Below are positions 25,594-33,663 of a stretch of DNA of 64,000 bases, piece after piece (the stretch's first letter is position 1; the number at the start of each line of letters is the position of its first letter). Both the position numbers and the translations under genes were made by a program. The stretch covers positions 1-64,000 of the forward strand of contig JAUWMR010000007.1 of assembly GCA_030613055.1 (NCBI GenBank), written 5' to 3'. Origin of the DNA: Desulfobacteraceae bacterium. GTDB lineage: Bacteria; Desulfobacterota; DSM-4660; Desulfatiglandales; Desulfatiglandaceae. A model generated the notes under the pieces. That model ran no database searches and was not told the DNA's origin. It saw only the letters and a program-made list of their open reading frames with translations.

Positions 25594-26943
25594 ATGACAC
25601 ATTATTTTGCGCCAGCCATTGCGGTTTTGTTGCTTATAATATTGACCCTGTTCATTTCAGGGCATACGTGCTGCCAGGAAAACAGCAAGAGAATTACGAT
25701 ATTTTACACCAATGATCTGGAAGGCACACTTGAACCCTGCGGGTGAGCAAGCAACCCCATGGGGGGGATAGCTCGTCGAGCTACTTCGATCAATAATATC
25801 AGAGAACAGGGCATACAGACGATCTTGCTGGATGGCGGGGAGTTTGCGTCGGAATTAAGTGAACTGGGCCGGATAAAATTTGAAACTCTATTAGAGTCCT
25901 TTCTTCAATTGCAATATGATGCCATATCCTTTGGCGAACGTGAAATGTTGATGCAGAATGAGGGATATGACGCATGTGGGGTCCTGAATTCATCCGGAAT
26001 CCCGATTATAACACTCAATATTTTACACAAGGGAAAGAGGTTCAGGGAAAATCCATTGATAATTGATCGGGGAGGCATCAAAGTTGGCATATTCGGCCTT
26101 TTATTGAAACATAATATCCCCGGGGCACTGAGAAAGGATTGGGTGATTGAAGATCCGGAAAAGGTCATCGAGGGAGCCTTATCCTTTTCAAGAAATAATG
26201 CCGATTTTGTCGTTGCAATCCTTCATGGGGATGTGTCTTTGGTTCGAGATTTTGTAAAAAAACATGGGGGAATGGATATCGTGATAGTGTCAGGAAATAC
26301 CGGTGAAGATCCATCACATTTAAAGATCGATAATTGTCTGCTGGTCTCCGCGGGGAAGCGGGGCAGGTATCTGGGTAGAATTGACGCCTCTTTTTATAAC
26401 CGTAAGTGGCAATTTAACGACCAGACAGTCGCTCTCGACAAATACGTTCCAAAGGATCCCATGTTGACGGCAACTTATGAAGGATTCCAGGAACGCGTGA
26501 AATGGATGACAAGAAAAGGTGCAAAAAAAATCGAGGGAGAGGTAAGGGCCAGGTTTTCGTCTCTACTTTGTTCAGTGACATGTATGACATGTCACGGAGA
26601 CATATATGACGCATGGGATAAGACGGCCCATGCCCATGCCATTGATTCCCTGATCAGCAAGAATGAACAGTACAATCCGGAGTGCGTGGCCTGCCACACT
26701 ACGGGATACCTGGAAGGTGGATTCGTTTCCATGGAAACAACGCCCCAGTACGCGGGTGTCCAATGCGTTTCCTGCCATGGAAGGATGGAAGGGCATATTG
26801 GTTTGCACTCCGGAATGAAGGCCCAATTACAGGCCGACGCGGCGACAGGTGCCGAGGTAATAAAAGATATATGCGTGAAATGCCATACAGTAGAACGCGA
26901 CGACGATTTTGATTTTGAACGGGACAAGAAAAAAGTCCATTGA
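25594..26943 (+). CDS. Tetrahaem cytochrome with metallophosphatase-like domain; probable selenoprotein (UGA at 25744)
   Basis: Read through one in-frame TGA (25744-25746), this is a 449-residue protein. GGGAGG precedes ATG 25594. Residues 1-27 are a signal peptide or anchor. A 5'-nucleotidase/UshA-like domain (about 32-300) includes FYTNDLEGTLEPCG-U51-ASNPMGG, ILLDGGEF, FGEREML and VAILHGD. Four CxxCH haem motifs follow: CMTCH 330-334, CVACH 364-368, CVSCH 391-395 and CVKCH 427-431, so it is likely a periplasmic cytochrome. In relatives I know the motif reads EPCGC, so U51 replaces a Cys. A stem-loop (25769-25783) lies within SECIS range. The alternative is a nonsense mutation, but the frame on both sides is intact and another selenoprotein lies nearby. 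The native reaction is unknown. Confidence 0.72.
25769..25783 (+). promoter_or_regulatory. Possible bacterial SECIS stem-loop
   Basis: TAGCTC and GAGCTA form a perfect hairpin (stem 25769-25774 with 25778-25783) whose apical bases are GTC, or CGTCG if the last pair opens. It begins 22 bases after the TGA at 25744. Bacterial SECIS elements need a small hairpin with a G near the start of the loop at about this distance. The element is plausible but less canonical than the one in hdrA. Confidence 0.5.
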
Positions 26944-27175
26944 TTTATCTTTACCCGAAAAATTTAGGTAAGGTCTTATTTTACAGCCATAAAAGCATAT
27001 GGCTTCAGAGGTTTTCATTTTTTAAGGATTTGATTCATACATTCCTCCTCATAGAATGCCTTTTCATGTAACCAAAACTTCAATGATATATTAGTGTTTG
27101 CTTTGATTTCCCAGACACTCCCACGAAAAATAGCACGGTATCTGCATATTTCACTGACTCCCCGATTTTTTTACC

Positions 27176-27203
27176 TTGACATACTCTGCGAAAAGCATAC
27201 AAT
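27176..27203 (+). promoter_or_regulatory. Probable promoter of the kor-hdr operon
   Basis: TTGACA (27176-27181) and TACAAT (27198-27203) are separated by 16 bases, a near-consensus sigma70 site about 120 bases before the first gene. The palindromic repeat at 27238-27308 lies within the predicted leader. Confidence 0.72.
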
Positions 27204-27237
27204 CACTGCTTTTGAGACACGGAAACACTAATTTTTA

Positions 27238-27308
27238 TAACACCTTGGCCCTTTGAAAACAAGAACTGTACATGGGGATCTCTTTTTTAAAAGAGCTAAA
27301 TTAATACT
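27238..27308. repeat. Palindromic repeat, CATGGGGATCTCTTTTTT-core type (copy 1)
   Basis: TAACACCTTGGCCCTTTGAAAA opens it and TTTTAAAAGAGCTAAATTAATAC closes it, imperfect inverted repeats around ACATGGGGATCTC. It is strikingly like 35423-35492 before hdrA. It lies between the promoter and the first codon of the kor operon, 18 bases before the ATG, so it would be in the mRNA leader. Confidence 0.7.
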
Positions 27309-27326
27309 AATTTTTTTATTTTTGGA

Positions 27327-27614
27327 ATGACTATGGAATTCTGGCGGATCCCACTTGATGCAGATGAAATTCAGATTACCCGGGGCATAGTCCATATCAT
27401 CGAAGATCGATGCAAGGGTTGCGGGTATTGTATTGAGTTCTGCCCCAAAGAAATTCTTGAATTTTCTACTAAATTCAACCAAAAGGGCTATCACCCACCC
27501 ATGGTCGTAAAACCGGACGACTGTGTTAATTGCCATTACTGTGAAATTATCTGCCCTGAATTCGCCATTTATTCGGTGGAAGACACCATGAACATGGAGA
27601 AAGCGCAAGGATGA
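27327..27614 (+). CDS. korD: 2-oxoacid:ferredoxin oxidoreductase, ferredoxin-like delta subunit
   Basis: A 95-residue dicluster ferredoxin. Two motifs are visible: CKGCGYCIEFCPKEIL at about 31-46 and CVNCHYCEIICPEFAI at about 70-85. Both have the CxxCxxCxxxCP pattern that binds [4Fe-4S]. It passes electrons from the thiamine-diphosphate catalytic subunits to ferredoxin or to the Hdr-like partners encoded downstream. Its stop codon overlaps the korA start by four bases. The name follows gene order and family; VorD or OorD would be equivalent labels. Confidence 0.9.
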   Translation: MTMEFWRIPLDADEIQITRGIVHIIEDRCKGCGYCIEFCPKEILEFSTKFNQKGYHPPMVVKPDDCVNCHYCEIICPEFAIYSVEDTMNMEKAQG

Positions 27615-28756
27615 AACCAGCGGTCCTCACAGGAGAGCACTTTATGACAGGGGATGTTGCCTGCGCCGAAGGCGGCCTGGCGGCCGGATGCCTCTTCTTC
27701 GGGGGATACCCCATAACCCCCGCCACTGAAGTAGCCGAACGTATGTCCGAACGTCTTCCGGAGATAGGTGGAACGTTTATACAGATGGAAGACGAAATTG
27801 CCGCCATGGCATCTATCGTTGGAGCGTCATGCGCCGGTGTAAAGAGTATGACTGCTACATCGGGTCCCGGTTTCAGCCTGATGATGGAAAATATCGGCTT
27901 AGCCATATGCACCGAAACCCCTTGTGTTGTAGCGAACGTGCAACGCGCCGGTCCATCTACCGGTCTTCCGACCCAGGGAGCCCAGGCCGATATGATGCAG
28001 GCAAGGTGGGGTTCACACGGCCATTATGAGATCATCGCTTTAGCGCCTTCATCCCCGCAGGAGATATTCTACCAGACTATTACGGCCTTCAATCTCAGCG
28101 AAAAGTACCGCCTGCCGGTACTCGTTATGACAGACGAAATGATCGGCCATTTAAGCGAGCGCGTCATAATACCGGATGCAAAAGACATTAAAACCGTTTC
28201 AAGGACCAGACCAAAAGGCAGAAAAGATCGTTTTAAGCCTTACAGGCCCGGGCCCGACGGCATTGCACCCATGGCAATTGCAGGCGAAGGTTACAATATT
28301 CACATGACCGGCCTGACCCATGACGAGCGGGGGTATCCGGTCATGACGGTCGAGGCCCAGTATGAAATGATGGACCGCATAATGAAAAAGGTTCGTCAGA
28401 ATCTCGATGACATAATTGAAACCGAGGGCTACAGGCTGGATGATGCGGAGATTGTGATCGTATCCTATGGGGTATCGTCCCGTACTTGTCTGGCAGCCGT
28501 TGACGAGGCCCGTGAGTTAGGTATAAAGGCCGGGTTTTTAAAACTGATAACAGTGTGGCCTTTTCCGGAGGACCTGATCCATAGACTTGCCGAGAGGGTA
28601 AAGGGCTTTGTAACTGTGGAAATCAACCTGGGGCAGATCCATCTGGAAGTTGAAAGATGCACGGCAGGCAAGGCCCCTGCTTTCCTTGTAGGGCACCCGG
28701 GCGGCACCATTATACCTCCCGAACGTGTCATTGACTTGTTGAAGGAGGCATTTTAG
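27611..28756 (+). CDS. korA: 2-oxoacid:ferredoxin oxidoreductase, alpha subunit
   Basis: A 381-residue subunit of a CoA-acylating 2-oxoacid oxidoreductase, most like 2-oxoglutarate (Kor) enzymes. It carries the pyrimidine-binding half of the thiamine diphosphate site and the transketolase C-terminal domain. Features: GGYPITPATEVAERM at about 34-48, FIQMEDEIAAMASIVGAS, TATSGPGFSLMMENIGLA at about 84-101, and the late VTVEINLGQI typical of the family. Together with korB and korC it oxidatively decarboxylates a 2-oxoacid to the acyl-CoA, reducing ferredoxin. Substrate choice (2-oxoglutarate or branched-chain 2-oxoacid) cannot be fixed by eye. Second gene of the operon. Confidence 0.92.
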   Translation: MKPAVLTGEHFMTGDVACAEGGLAAGCLFFGGYPITPATEVAERMSERLPEIGGTFIQMEDEIAAMASIVGASCAGVKSMTATSGPGFSLMMENIGLAICTETPCVVANVQRAGPSTGLPTQGAQADMMQARWGSHGHYEIIALAPSSPQEIFYQTITAFNLSEKYRLPVLVMTDEMIGHLSERVIIPDAKDIKTVSRTRPKGRKDRFKPYRPGPDGIAPMAIAGEGYNIHMTGLTHDERGYPVMTVEAQYEMMDRIMKKVRQNLDDIIETEGYRLDDAEIVIVSYGVSSRTCLAAVDEARELGIKAGFLKLITVWPFPEDLIHRLAERVKGFVTVEINLGQIHLEVERCTAGKAPAFLVGHPGGTIIPPERVIDLLKEAF

Positions 28757-28801
28757 GCACTTTTTTCTGTATGGTTTATTAATTCAGGGGAACACAAAAA
28801 A

Positions 28802-29644
28802 ATGACACAGACAAAAAAATCCTCCGGCCATCCATTAGACGGCCTTCTTCGACTGGATCGCATCCCTCATATCTGGTGCCCCGGATGCGGTATTGGCACA
28901 GCGTTTTCTTCGTGCCTTATCGCCATGAAGACAAGCGGCATTGATCTTCAAAAAACAGTGATGGTGTCCGGAATCGGATGCTCTGGCAGGGGCGCCGGAT
29001 ATGTGAACCTGGATTCCTATCATACGACCCACGGAAGGGCTATTCCATTTGCAACCGGCATGAAATTGGCCAATCCGGAACTGAATGTAGTGGTATTCAG
29101 CGGGGATGGAGACCTTTTTGCCATCGGCGGCAACCATTTTATACATGCTGCCCGGCGGAACGTGGACATGACAATTATCTGTATAAACAACTTCAATTAC
29201 GGCATGACCGGCGGTCAGGTTGCCCCAACTACTCCATATCAGGCAAAGACAACAACCACGCCCGCGGGCAATCCTGAACGTCCTTTTAACCTTCCCCTTT
29301 TGGCCTATGCCTCTGGTGCGACTTATGTGTCCAGATGGACCATCCTGCACACTCGTGACCTGATGGAGTCCATTGAGGAAGCGCTAAAAAAACGTGGGTT
29401 TTCCTTTATTGAAGTGCTTGCCCCGTGTCCGGTCAACTACGGCCGGCGAAACAGGGAAAAGGCGCTTGATTCCCTCAAAATTTACCAGGAGCGCACTATA
29501 ATAAAAAACGATGCCCATCCCACTGAACTGGATATTGACTTTGACAGAGGAGTCATCCTGGGAAAATTTATTGACCTGGACCAGCCCACATGCACGGAAA
29601 TGTATGACAAGACTTGCCGGCCCAAGGATCTATTATATGACTGA
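28802..29644 (+). CDS. korB: 2-oxoacid:ferredoxin oxidoreductase, beta subunit
   Basis: A 280-residue thiamine-diphosphate-binding subunit. The N-terminal WCPGCGIGTAFSS supplies Fe-S/TPP contacts. The TPP signature is FSGDGDLFAIGGNHFIHAARR with NNFNYGMTGGQVAPTTP about 25 residues on. LAPCPVNYGRRN near the end is typical of KorB and VorB. It catalyses the decarboxylation half of the reaction. It lies 45 bases after korA and overlaps korC by eight bases (ATGACTGA), indicating tight coupling. Confidence 0.93.
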   Translation: MTQTKKSSGHPLDGLLRLDRIPHIWCPGCGIGTAFSSCLIAMKTSGIDLQKTVMVSGIGCSGRGAGYVNLDSYHTTHGRAIPFATGMKLANPELNVVVFSGDGDLFAIGGNHFIHAARRNVDMTIICINNFNYGMTGGQVAPTTPYQAKTTTTPAGNPERPFNLPLLAYASGATYVSRWTILHTRDLMESIEEALKKRGFSFIEVLAPCPVNYGRRNREKALDSLKIYQERTIIKNDAHPTELDIDFDRGVILGKFIDLDQPTCTEMYDKTCRPKDLLYD

Positions 29645-30227
29645 ACAGAAAGACATAAAACAGGAGATTGTCATCACCGGATTCGGAGGCCAGGGGATCG
29701 TGTTAGCCGGTCGCATCCTTGGCGAGGCAGTCGTCTTAGGTGACCACAGACAAAGCACACTGGTACAGTCTTACGGTCCTGAGGCCCGGGGAGGAGCGTG
29801 CAGCGCGGAGGTTATGATTTCCGACGAACCCATTCAATATCCTTACGTGAGGCACCCCGATATCCTTATTTGTATGTCCCAATCCGGTTATGACAAATTC
29901 ATTGAGCAGCTTAAGCCGGAAGGGACATTGATAATTGATCATGACCTTGTCAAACCCCGGGGAATTGATAGAACCTTTTTTTCCATTCCGTGCACGCGCA
30001 TGGCAGAGGAATTAGGAAGGGTCATGATGGCCAATATTGTTATGTTAGGTTTTTTTACTGCAATCACAAAAGCGGTTTCGCTGGAATCAGCACGTAATGC
30101 CGTGCTCGAATCAGTTCCGAAAGGCACAGAGGAAACGAACACAGCCGCTTTTAATAAAGGCCACGATTATGGTCTGGCAGTTTTAAAAGGCAGGGAAAAG
30201 AAGGCCACCGGAAAGGCAGGGGCGTAG
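29637..30227 (+). CDS. korC: 2-oxoacid:ferredoxin oxidoreductase, gamma subunit
   Basis: A 196-residue gamma subunit that contributes to CoA binding. The diagnostic opening is IVITGFGGQGIVLAGRILGE at about 11-30, then QSYGPEARGGACSAEVMIS. The later TRMAEELGRVMMANIVMLG and the ETNTAAFNKG motif are family-typical. ATG 29637 is chosen because it overlaps the korB stop and gives the usual family length. A large flavoprotein gene follows two bases after its stop, so the Hdr-like protein is probably made from the same transcript. Confidence 0.93.
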   Translation: MTEQKDIKQEIVITGFGGQGIVLAGRILGEAVVLGDHRQSTLVQSYGPEARGGACSAEVMISDEPIQYPYVRHPDILICMSQSGYDKFIEQLKPEGTLIIDHDLVKPRGIDRTFFSIPCTRMAEELGRVMMANIVMLGFFTAITKAVSLESARNAVLESVPKGTEETNTAAFNKGHDYGLAVLKGREKKATGKAGA

Positions 30228-30229
30228 GT

Positions 30230-33200
30230 ATGAAGAGAATAAAAGACCGCCTGCATAGAGTTCTTGTCATAGGGGCAACTCCCGCGGGAGTTGTGGCGAC
30301 AAATAAATTGGGTGAACTGGGTATACCGGTAACACTTGTAGACCCTGATCCTGATATAGACAAAAAACTCTCCCGGGAAGAATGGAAATTAGCTACAGGT
30401 GTACCCCTTAATTTTGCCCATCGCCCCGGGCTTTTAAGGATCCTCAGAAATCCGCTTATCCGCTCTATAATGCCCGCCGAAGTGACCTCAATCAAGCATA
30501 CGCCCCAGGGATTTCGTGCCCGAATCATGTCTGTTCAGACATTCATTGATCCGGACCGGTGTGTTCTGTGTGGCAGATGCGTGGAGATTTGTCCGGTAAT
30601 AACAACTGATGGCAATAAACCCATCTTATTTGGCAGCCGCATGAGTCTTCCCGGCCGGCCTGTTATCGATAAAAGACGTAAACCCCCTTGCCAGGACAAT
30701 TGCCCCTTAGGAGTTAATGCGCAGGCCTACATTGCCCTGTCAAGGGCTGGCAGATTCCGGGAGGCATTAGAAGTTGTCAGGCGCGATAATATTCTGCCCG
30801 GTATTTGTGGCAGGGTCTGCACCCATCCCTGTGAAGCGTCCTGCCGTAGAGGTGAGCTGGACGAATCGATCGCTATCAGGGATATTAAACGCTTTTTGGC
30901 CGACTATGAACTTTCTCATCCAGGCGATTTGACACATCCTGATGTCCCTAAGATATCCAGGAAGATTGCCATCATCGGGTCCGGCCCTGCCGGGCTTGCG
31001 TCAGCGGCAGATCTCGCGCGTCTCGGCTATCAGGTGACAATCTTTGAGAAAGAGGCCGCGGCAGGGGGTTTGCTCCGATACGGTATCGGCCCCCATCGTC
31101 TCCCAAGGGATATCCTTGATTATGAGATCGATTATGTAAAAAAGTTGGGGGTTCAATTTTTAACATCACATCCCGTTGATCTTGCGGGAGATGTTGATGA
31201 ACTCAAACAGGACTTCGATGCCACCATCCTTGCAACTGGCACCTGGGCCGACCGCATGTTAGGCGTGCCCGGGGAAGACCTCTCAGATGTTGAAGGGTGC
31301 CTCTACCTGTTAAACAGAATTTATCGGGGTGAGGTTAACGAATTGAAAGAGGATGTCGCTGTAATCGGCGATGGAAACGCCGCGTTTGACTTAGCACGCG
31401 CCCTTAAGCGTTTGGGTGCGAGTGTTACTATTATATCCTGGTTTCGCGAGGATATTATCCCCGCTGACCAGGATGAAATCAGAGGGGCTCGTGAGGAAGG
31501 TATTTCTATCGTGGACCAAACCCAGGTCATCGCCTTTGCCGGAGAAAACGGAAGGCTAAACCACCTGAAATGCAAACCCACCAGACCTGGCAAGCCCGAT
31601 GTTCAGGGAATACCCTGGCCGGTCATCGTTCAGGGAAGCAAATCGTTTGAGCTCGAGTTTAGCCGCGCCGTTGTGGCCATAGGCCAGACCGGTTGCCTTC
31701 AGACGAAGAATTCGAAAGAAAGCCGGCAAGTCGCACCCTCCGGAATCAATATCACTGAAAGCGGTCTTATTGAAGTTGATGAATCGTTCCGAACAAATAT
31801 ACCCGGCGTCTACGGAGCAGGGGATGGCGCAACAGGTCCTTCCTCCGTAGTGGACTCCATGGCCACGGGCAGGGCAGTTGCCCGTTTTGTTCATAAGGAC
31901 CTTGGCGGAGAAGGGCTATTAATACCGGAAAAAACAAGACCTGAAGACAAAGATTTTCCAGAGATCGCATCTGATATTCCTTCTCTCGCCCGGCCCACTA
32001 TGCCGGAAAGGCAGCCCGCTGTGAGATGCAATGATTTTTCAGAAGTCGCTTTAGGCCTGAGTGAAGCGCAGATCCAATTTGAGACCGAACGCTGCCTCCA
32101 ATGCGGGATCTGCTCTGAATGCCTTCTGTGTACTGAAGTCTGCAGCCTGATTGGAGCCATCAATCACCAGGAACAATCCGAAGAACTTATAGAACATGCG
32201 GGCGCGATTATTATTTCTGACCCTGAAGCCGCCCCTTCTATAAAGGGAGAAGATGTGATTCGTGCGTATGGCCCAAAGGCCGCAAAATCGGACGTGTACG
32301 CCATGATTACGCGCGGTTTTGCCGCGGCCTCAAGGGCCATGGTTCTCTTAGGAGGGACATCCCGTCGCCCAAAAGGATATGGGGTCTCCTTTTCCCCTCC
32401 CGGACCGGAGCTGTCTCCGGATATTCGAATTGGCGTCTTTGTATGTCGCTGCAATGACTCATATGGATGGCATGACGGGATGGATGAATATGTTGAGCAA
32501 CTCATCAGTGTGGAGGACATTGTGCACACAGAGGTTTTACACTCTGCATGCGTCCCGGAGGGCACTGCGGACATCTTGAGCGCCATCCGTGAGAGGGGTA
32601 TTACACGTGTTGTTTTAGCCTCCTGTGTATGCTGTCCCCTTGATTTTGTATGCAATGCCTGCACGGATCAGCGCAGTCGTCTCAAAGAAGCCCTGTTTAA
32701 GGGCACAGGCGTTAGTCATTCCATGGTGGAGACCTGCAATTTGCGGGGTGAGGTGCTCCGGCATCTGGCTTATGACCCATCAAGAGCCTTTGCTCTTTTT
32801 ACCGGACTCATTGAACGATCCATCCACAGGGCCAGGATGTTGAAGGCTCTCCCTTCTCCGGCAAGAACCTACAATTTTACAACAGCCGTCATCGGACAGT
32901 CGGAAGCAGCCCTAAGCAGTGTCCAGGCCCTTGCTGAAGCAGGATTTGAAGTCTTTATGTTCGGAACCCCGGACAGGCCTTTCTCGGAAATGGTGACGTA
33001 TCCAAGTGTCCATTGTTTTCAAGACACAAGCGTCAGGAGTATAAGTGGCACATTAGGTAATTTTCAGGTCTCTGTGGAATCCGGCAATTTTTCTCAGATC
33101 CTGCAAGTGGGAGCCGTGATCTTAGGAGAAAAATCCAATCGGCTGGTGCCATACATCCCTCAAGAAGGGCTTCCGAATCGCATCGTGGAAGCCTCTATGC

Positions 33201-33610
33201 AGAAACGGGGTGTTTCAGGATCTCCTTTTCTTTATCCGGGGGCAACTTCTATCGCCGGGCTTTTTTTAGCCGGCCCGTCCGGCATCCGTGTGTCGGAAAG
33301 GAAAAAGGGCGCTGCTGCCGCTGTGCTGACAGCGGCAATTATGCCCCGGGGGCCCAGGCACAGTAAAGGATATACTGTAACGGTTGACAAAATCCTGTGT
33401 CGCGGTTGCGGCCGCTGCATCCAGGTCTGCCCGTATCAGGCCATTGAGTTGAAGAAAAATTCTGTCGGGGGATGGTACGCCGTTGTGGACGAGGCGCTCT
33501 GCAAGGGTTGCGGTATCTGTATCTCCGTTTGCCCCTCGCATGCCGCAGACAGCCCGTATCGCGACCAGATATATCTCGAACAAATGCTTGAAGAAGTGCT
33601 TGTGCAGTAA
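30230..33610 (+). CDS. HdrA/GltD-like hybrid iron-sulfur flavoprotein, 1126 residues
   Basis: A very large, multi-module flavin and iron-sulfur protein. Order: N-terminal Rossmann segment (9-40, VLVIGATPAG), Fe-S motif CVLCGRCVEICP (111-122), GltD-type Fe-S domain (PCQDNCPLG 153-161, with CGRVCTHPCEASCRRG 193-208), FAD site (IAIIGSGPAGLAS 246-258), NAD(P)H site (VAVIGDGNAAFDLA 376-389) and FAD C-end (GVYGAGDG 526-533). A Cys cluster lies at about 622-638, an HdrA-like N-terminal domain at about 733-900 (IGVFVCRCN), a degenerate Rossmann segment (AVIGQSEAAL), and a C-terminal 2x[4Fe-4S] ferredoxin (CRGCGRCIQVCP and CKGCGICISVCP). It starts 2 bases after korC. The name is descriptive; the reaction is inferred to be electron transfer between ferredoxin/Kor and NAD(P)H. 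No exact named family is known to me. Confidence 0.85.
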   Translation: MKRIKDRLHRVLVIGATPAGVVATNKLGELGIPVTLVDPDPDIDKKLSREEWKLATGVPLNFAHRPGLLRILRNPLIRSIMPAEVTSIKHTPQGFRARIMSVQTFIDPDRCVLCGRCVEICPVITTDGNKPILFGSRMSLPGRPVIDKRRKPPCQDNCPLGVNAQAYIALSRAGRFREALEVVRRDNILPGICGRVCTHPCEASCRRGELDESIAIRDIKRFLADYELSHPGDLTHPDVPKISRKIAIIGSGPAGLASAADLARLGYQVTIFEKEAAAGGLLRYGIGPHRLPRDILDYEIDYVKKLGVQFLTSHPVDLAGDVDELKQDFDATILATGTWADRMLGVPGEDLSDVEGCLYLLNRIYRGEVNELKEDVAVIGDGNAAFDLARALKRLGASVTIISWFREDIIPADQDEIRGAREEGISIVDQTQVIAFAGENGRLNHLKCKPTRPGKPDVQGIPWPVIVQGSKSFELEFSRAVVAIGQTGCLQTKNSKESRQVAPSGINITESGLIEVDESFRTNIPGVYGAGDGATGPSSVVDSMATGRAVARFVHKDLGGEGLLIPEKTRPEDKDFPEIASDIPSLARPTMPERQPAVRCNDFSEVALGLSEAQIQFETERCLQCGICSECLLCTEVCSLIGAINHQEQSEELIEHAGAIIISDPEAAPSIKGEDVIRAYGPKAAKSDVYAMITRGFAAASRAMVLLGGTSRRPKGYGVSFSPPGPELSPDIRIGVFVCRCNDSYGWHDGMDEYVEQLISVEDIVHTEVLHSACVPEGTADILSAIRERGITRVVLASCVCCPLDFVCNACTDQRSRLKEALFKGTGVSHSMVETCNLRGEVLRHLAYDPSRAFALFTGLIERSIHRARMLKALPSPARTYNFTTAVIGQSEAALSSVQALAEAGFEVFMFGTPDRPFSEMVTYPSVHCFQDTSVRSISGTLGNFQVSVESGNFSQILQVGAVILGEKSNRLVPYIPQEGLPNRIVEASMQKRGVSGSPFLYPGATSIAGLFLAGPSGIRVSERKKGAAAAVLTAAIMPRGPRHSKGYTVTVDKILCRGCGRCIQVCPYQAIELKKNSVGGWYAVVDEALCKGCGICISVCPSHAADSPYRDQIYLEQMLEEVLVQ

Positions 33611-33663
33611 AAATATTAGGATCATCTCCAAAAACAGAACATTTATGAAATGGACACGAAACT

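Larger units (their letters stand above)
26944..27326. other. Intergenic region before the kor operon
   Basis: A 383-base gap with no gene that I can support. It holds the promoter at 27176-27203 and a palindromic repeat (27238-27308) located just before the first kor gene. Confidence 0.5.
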
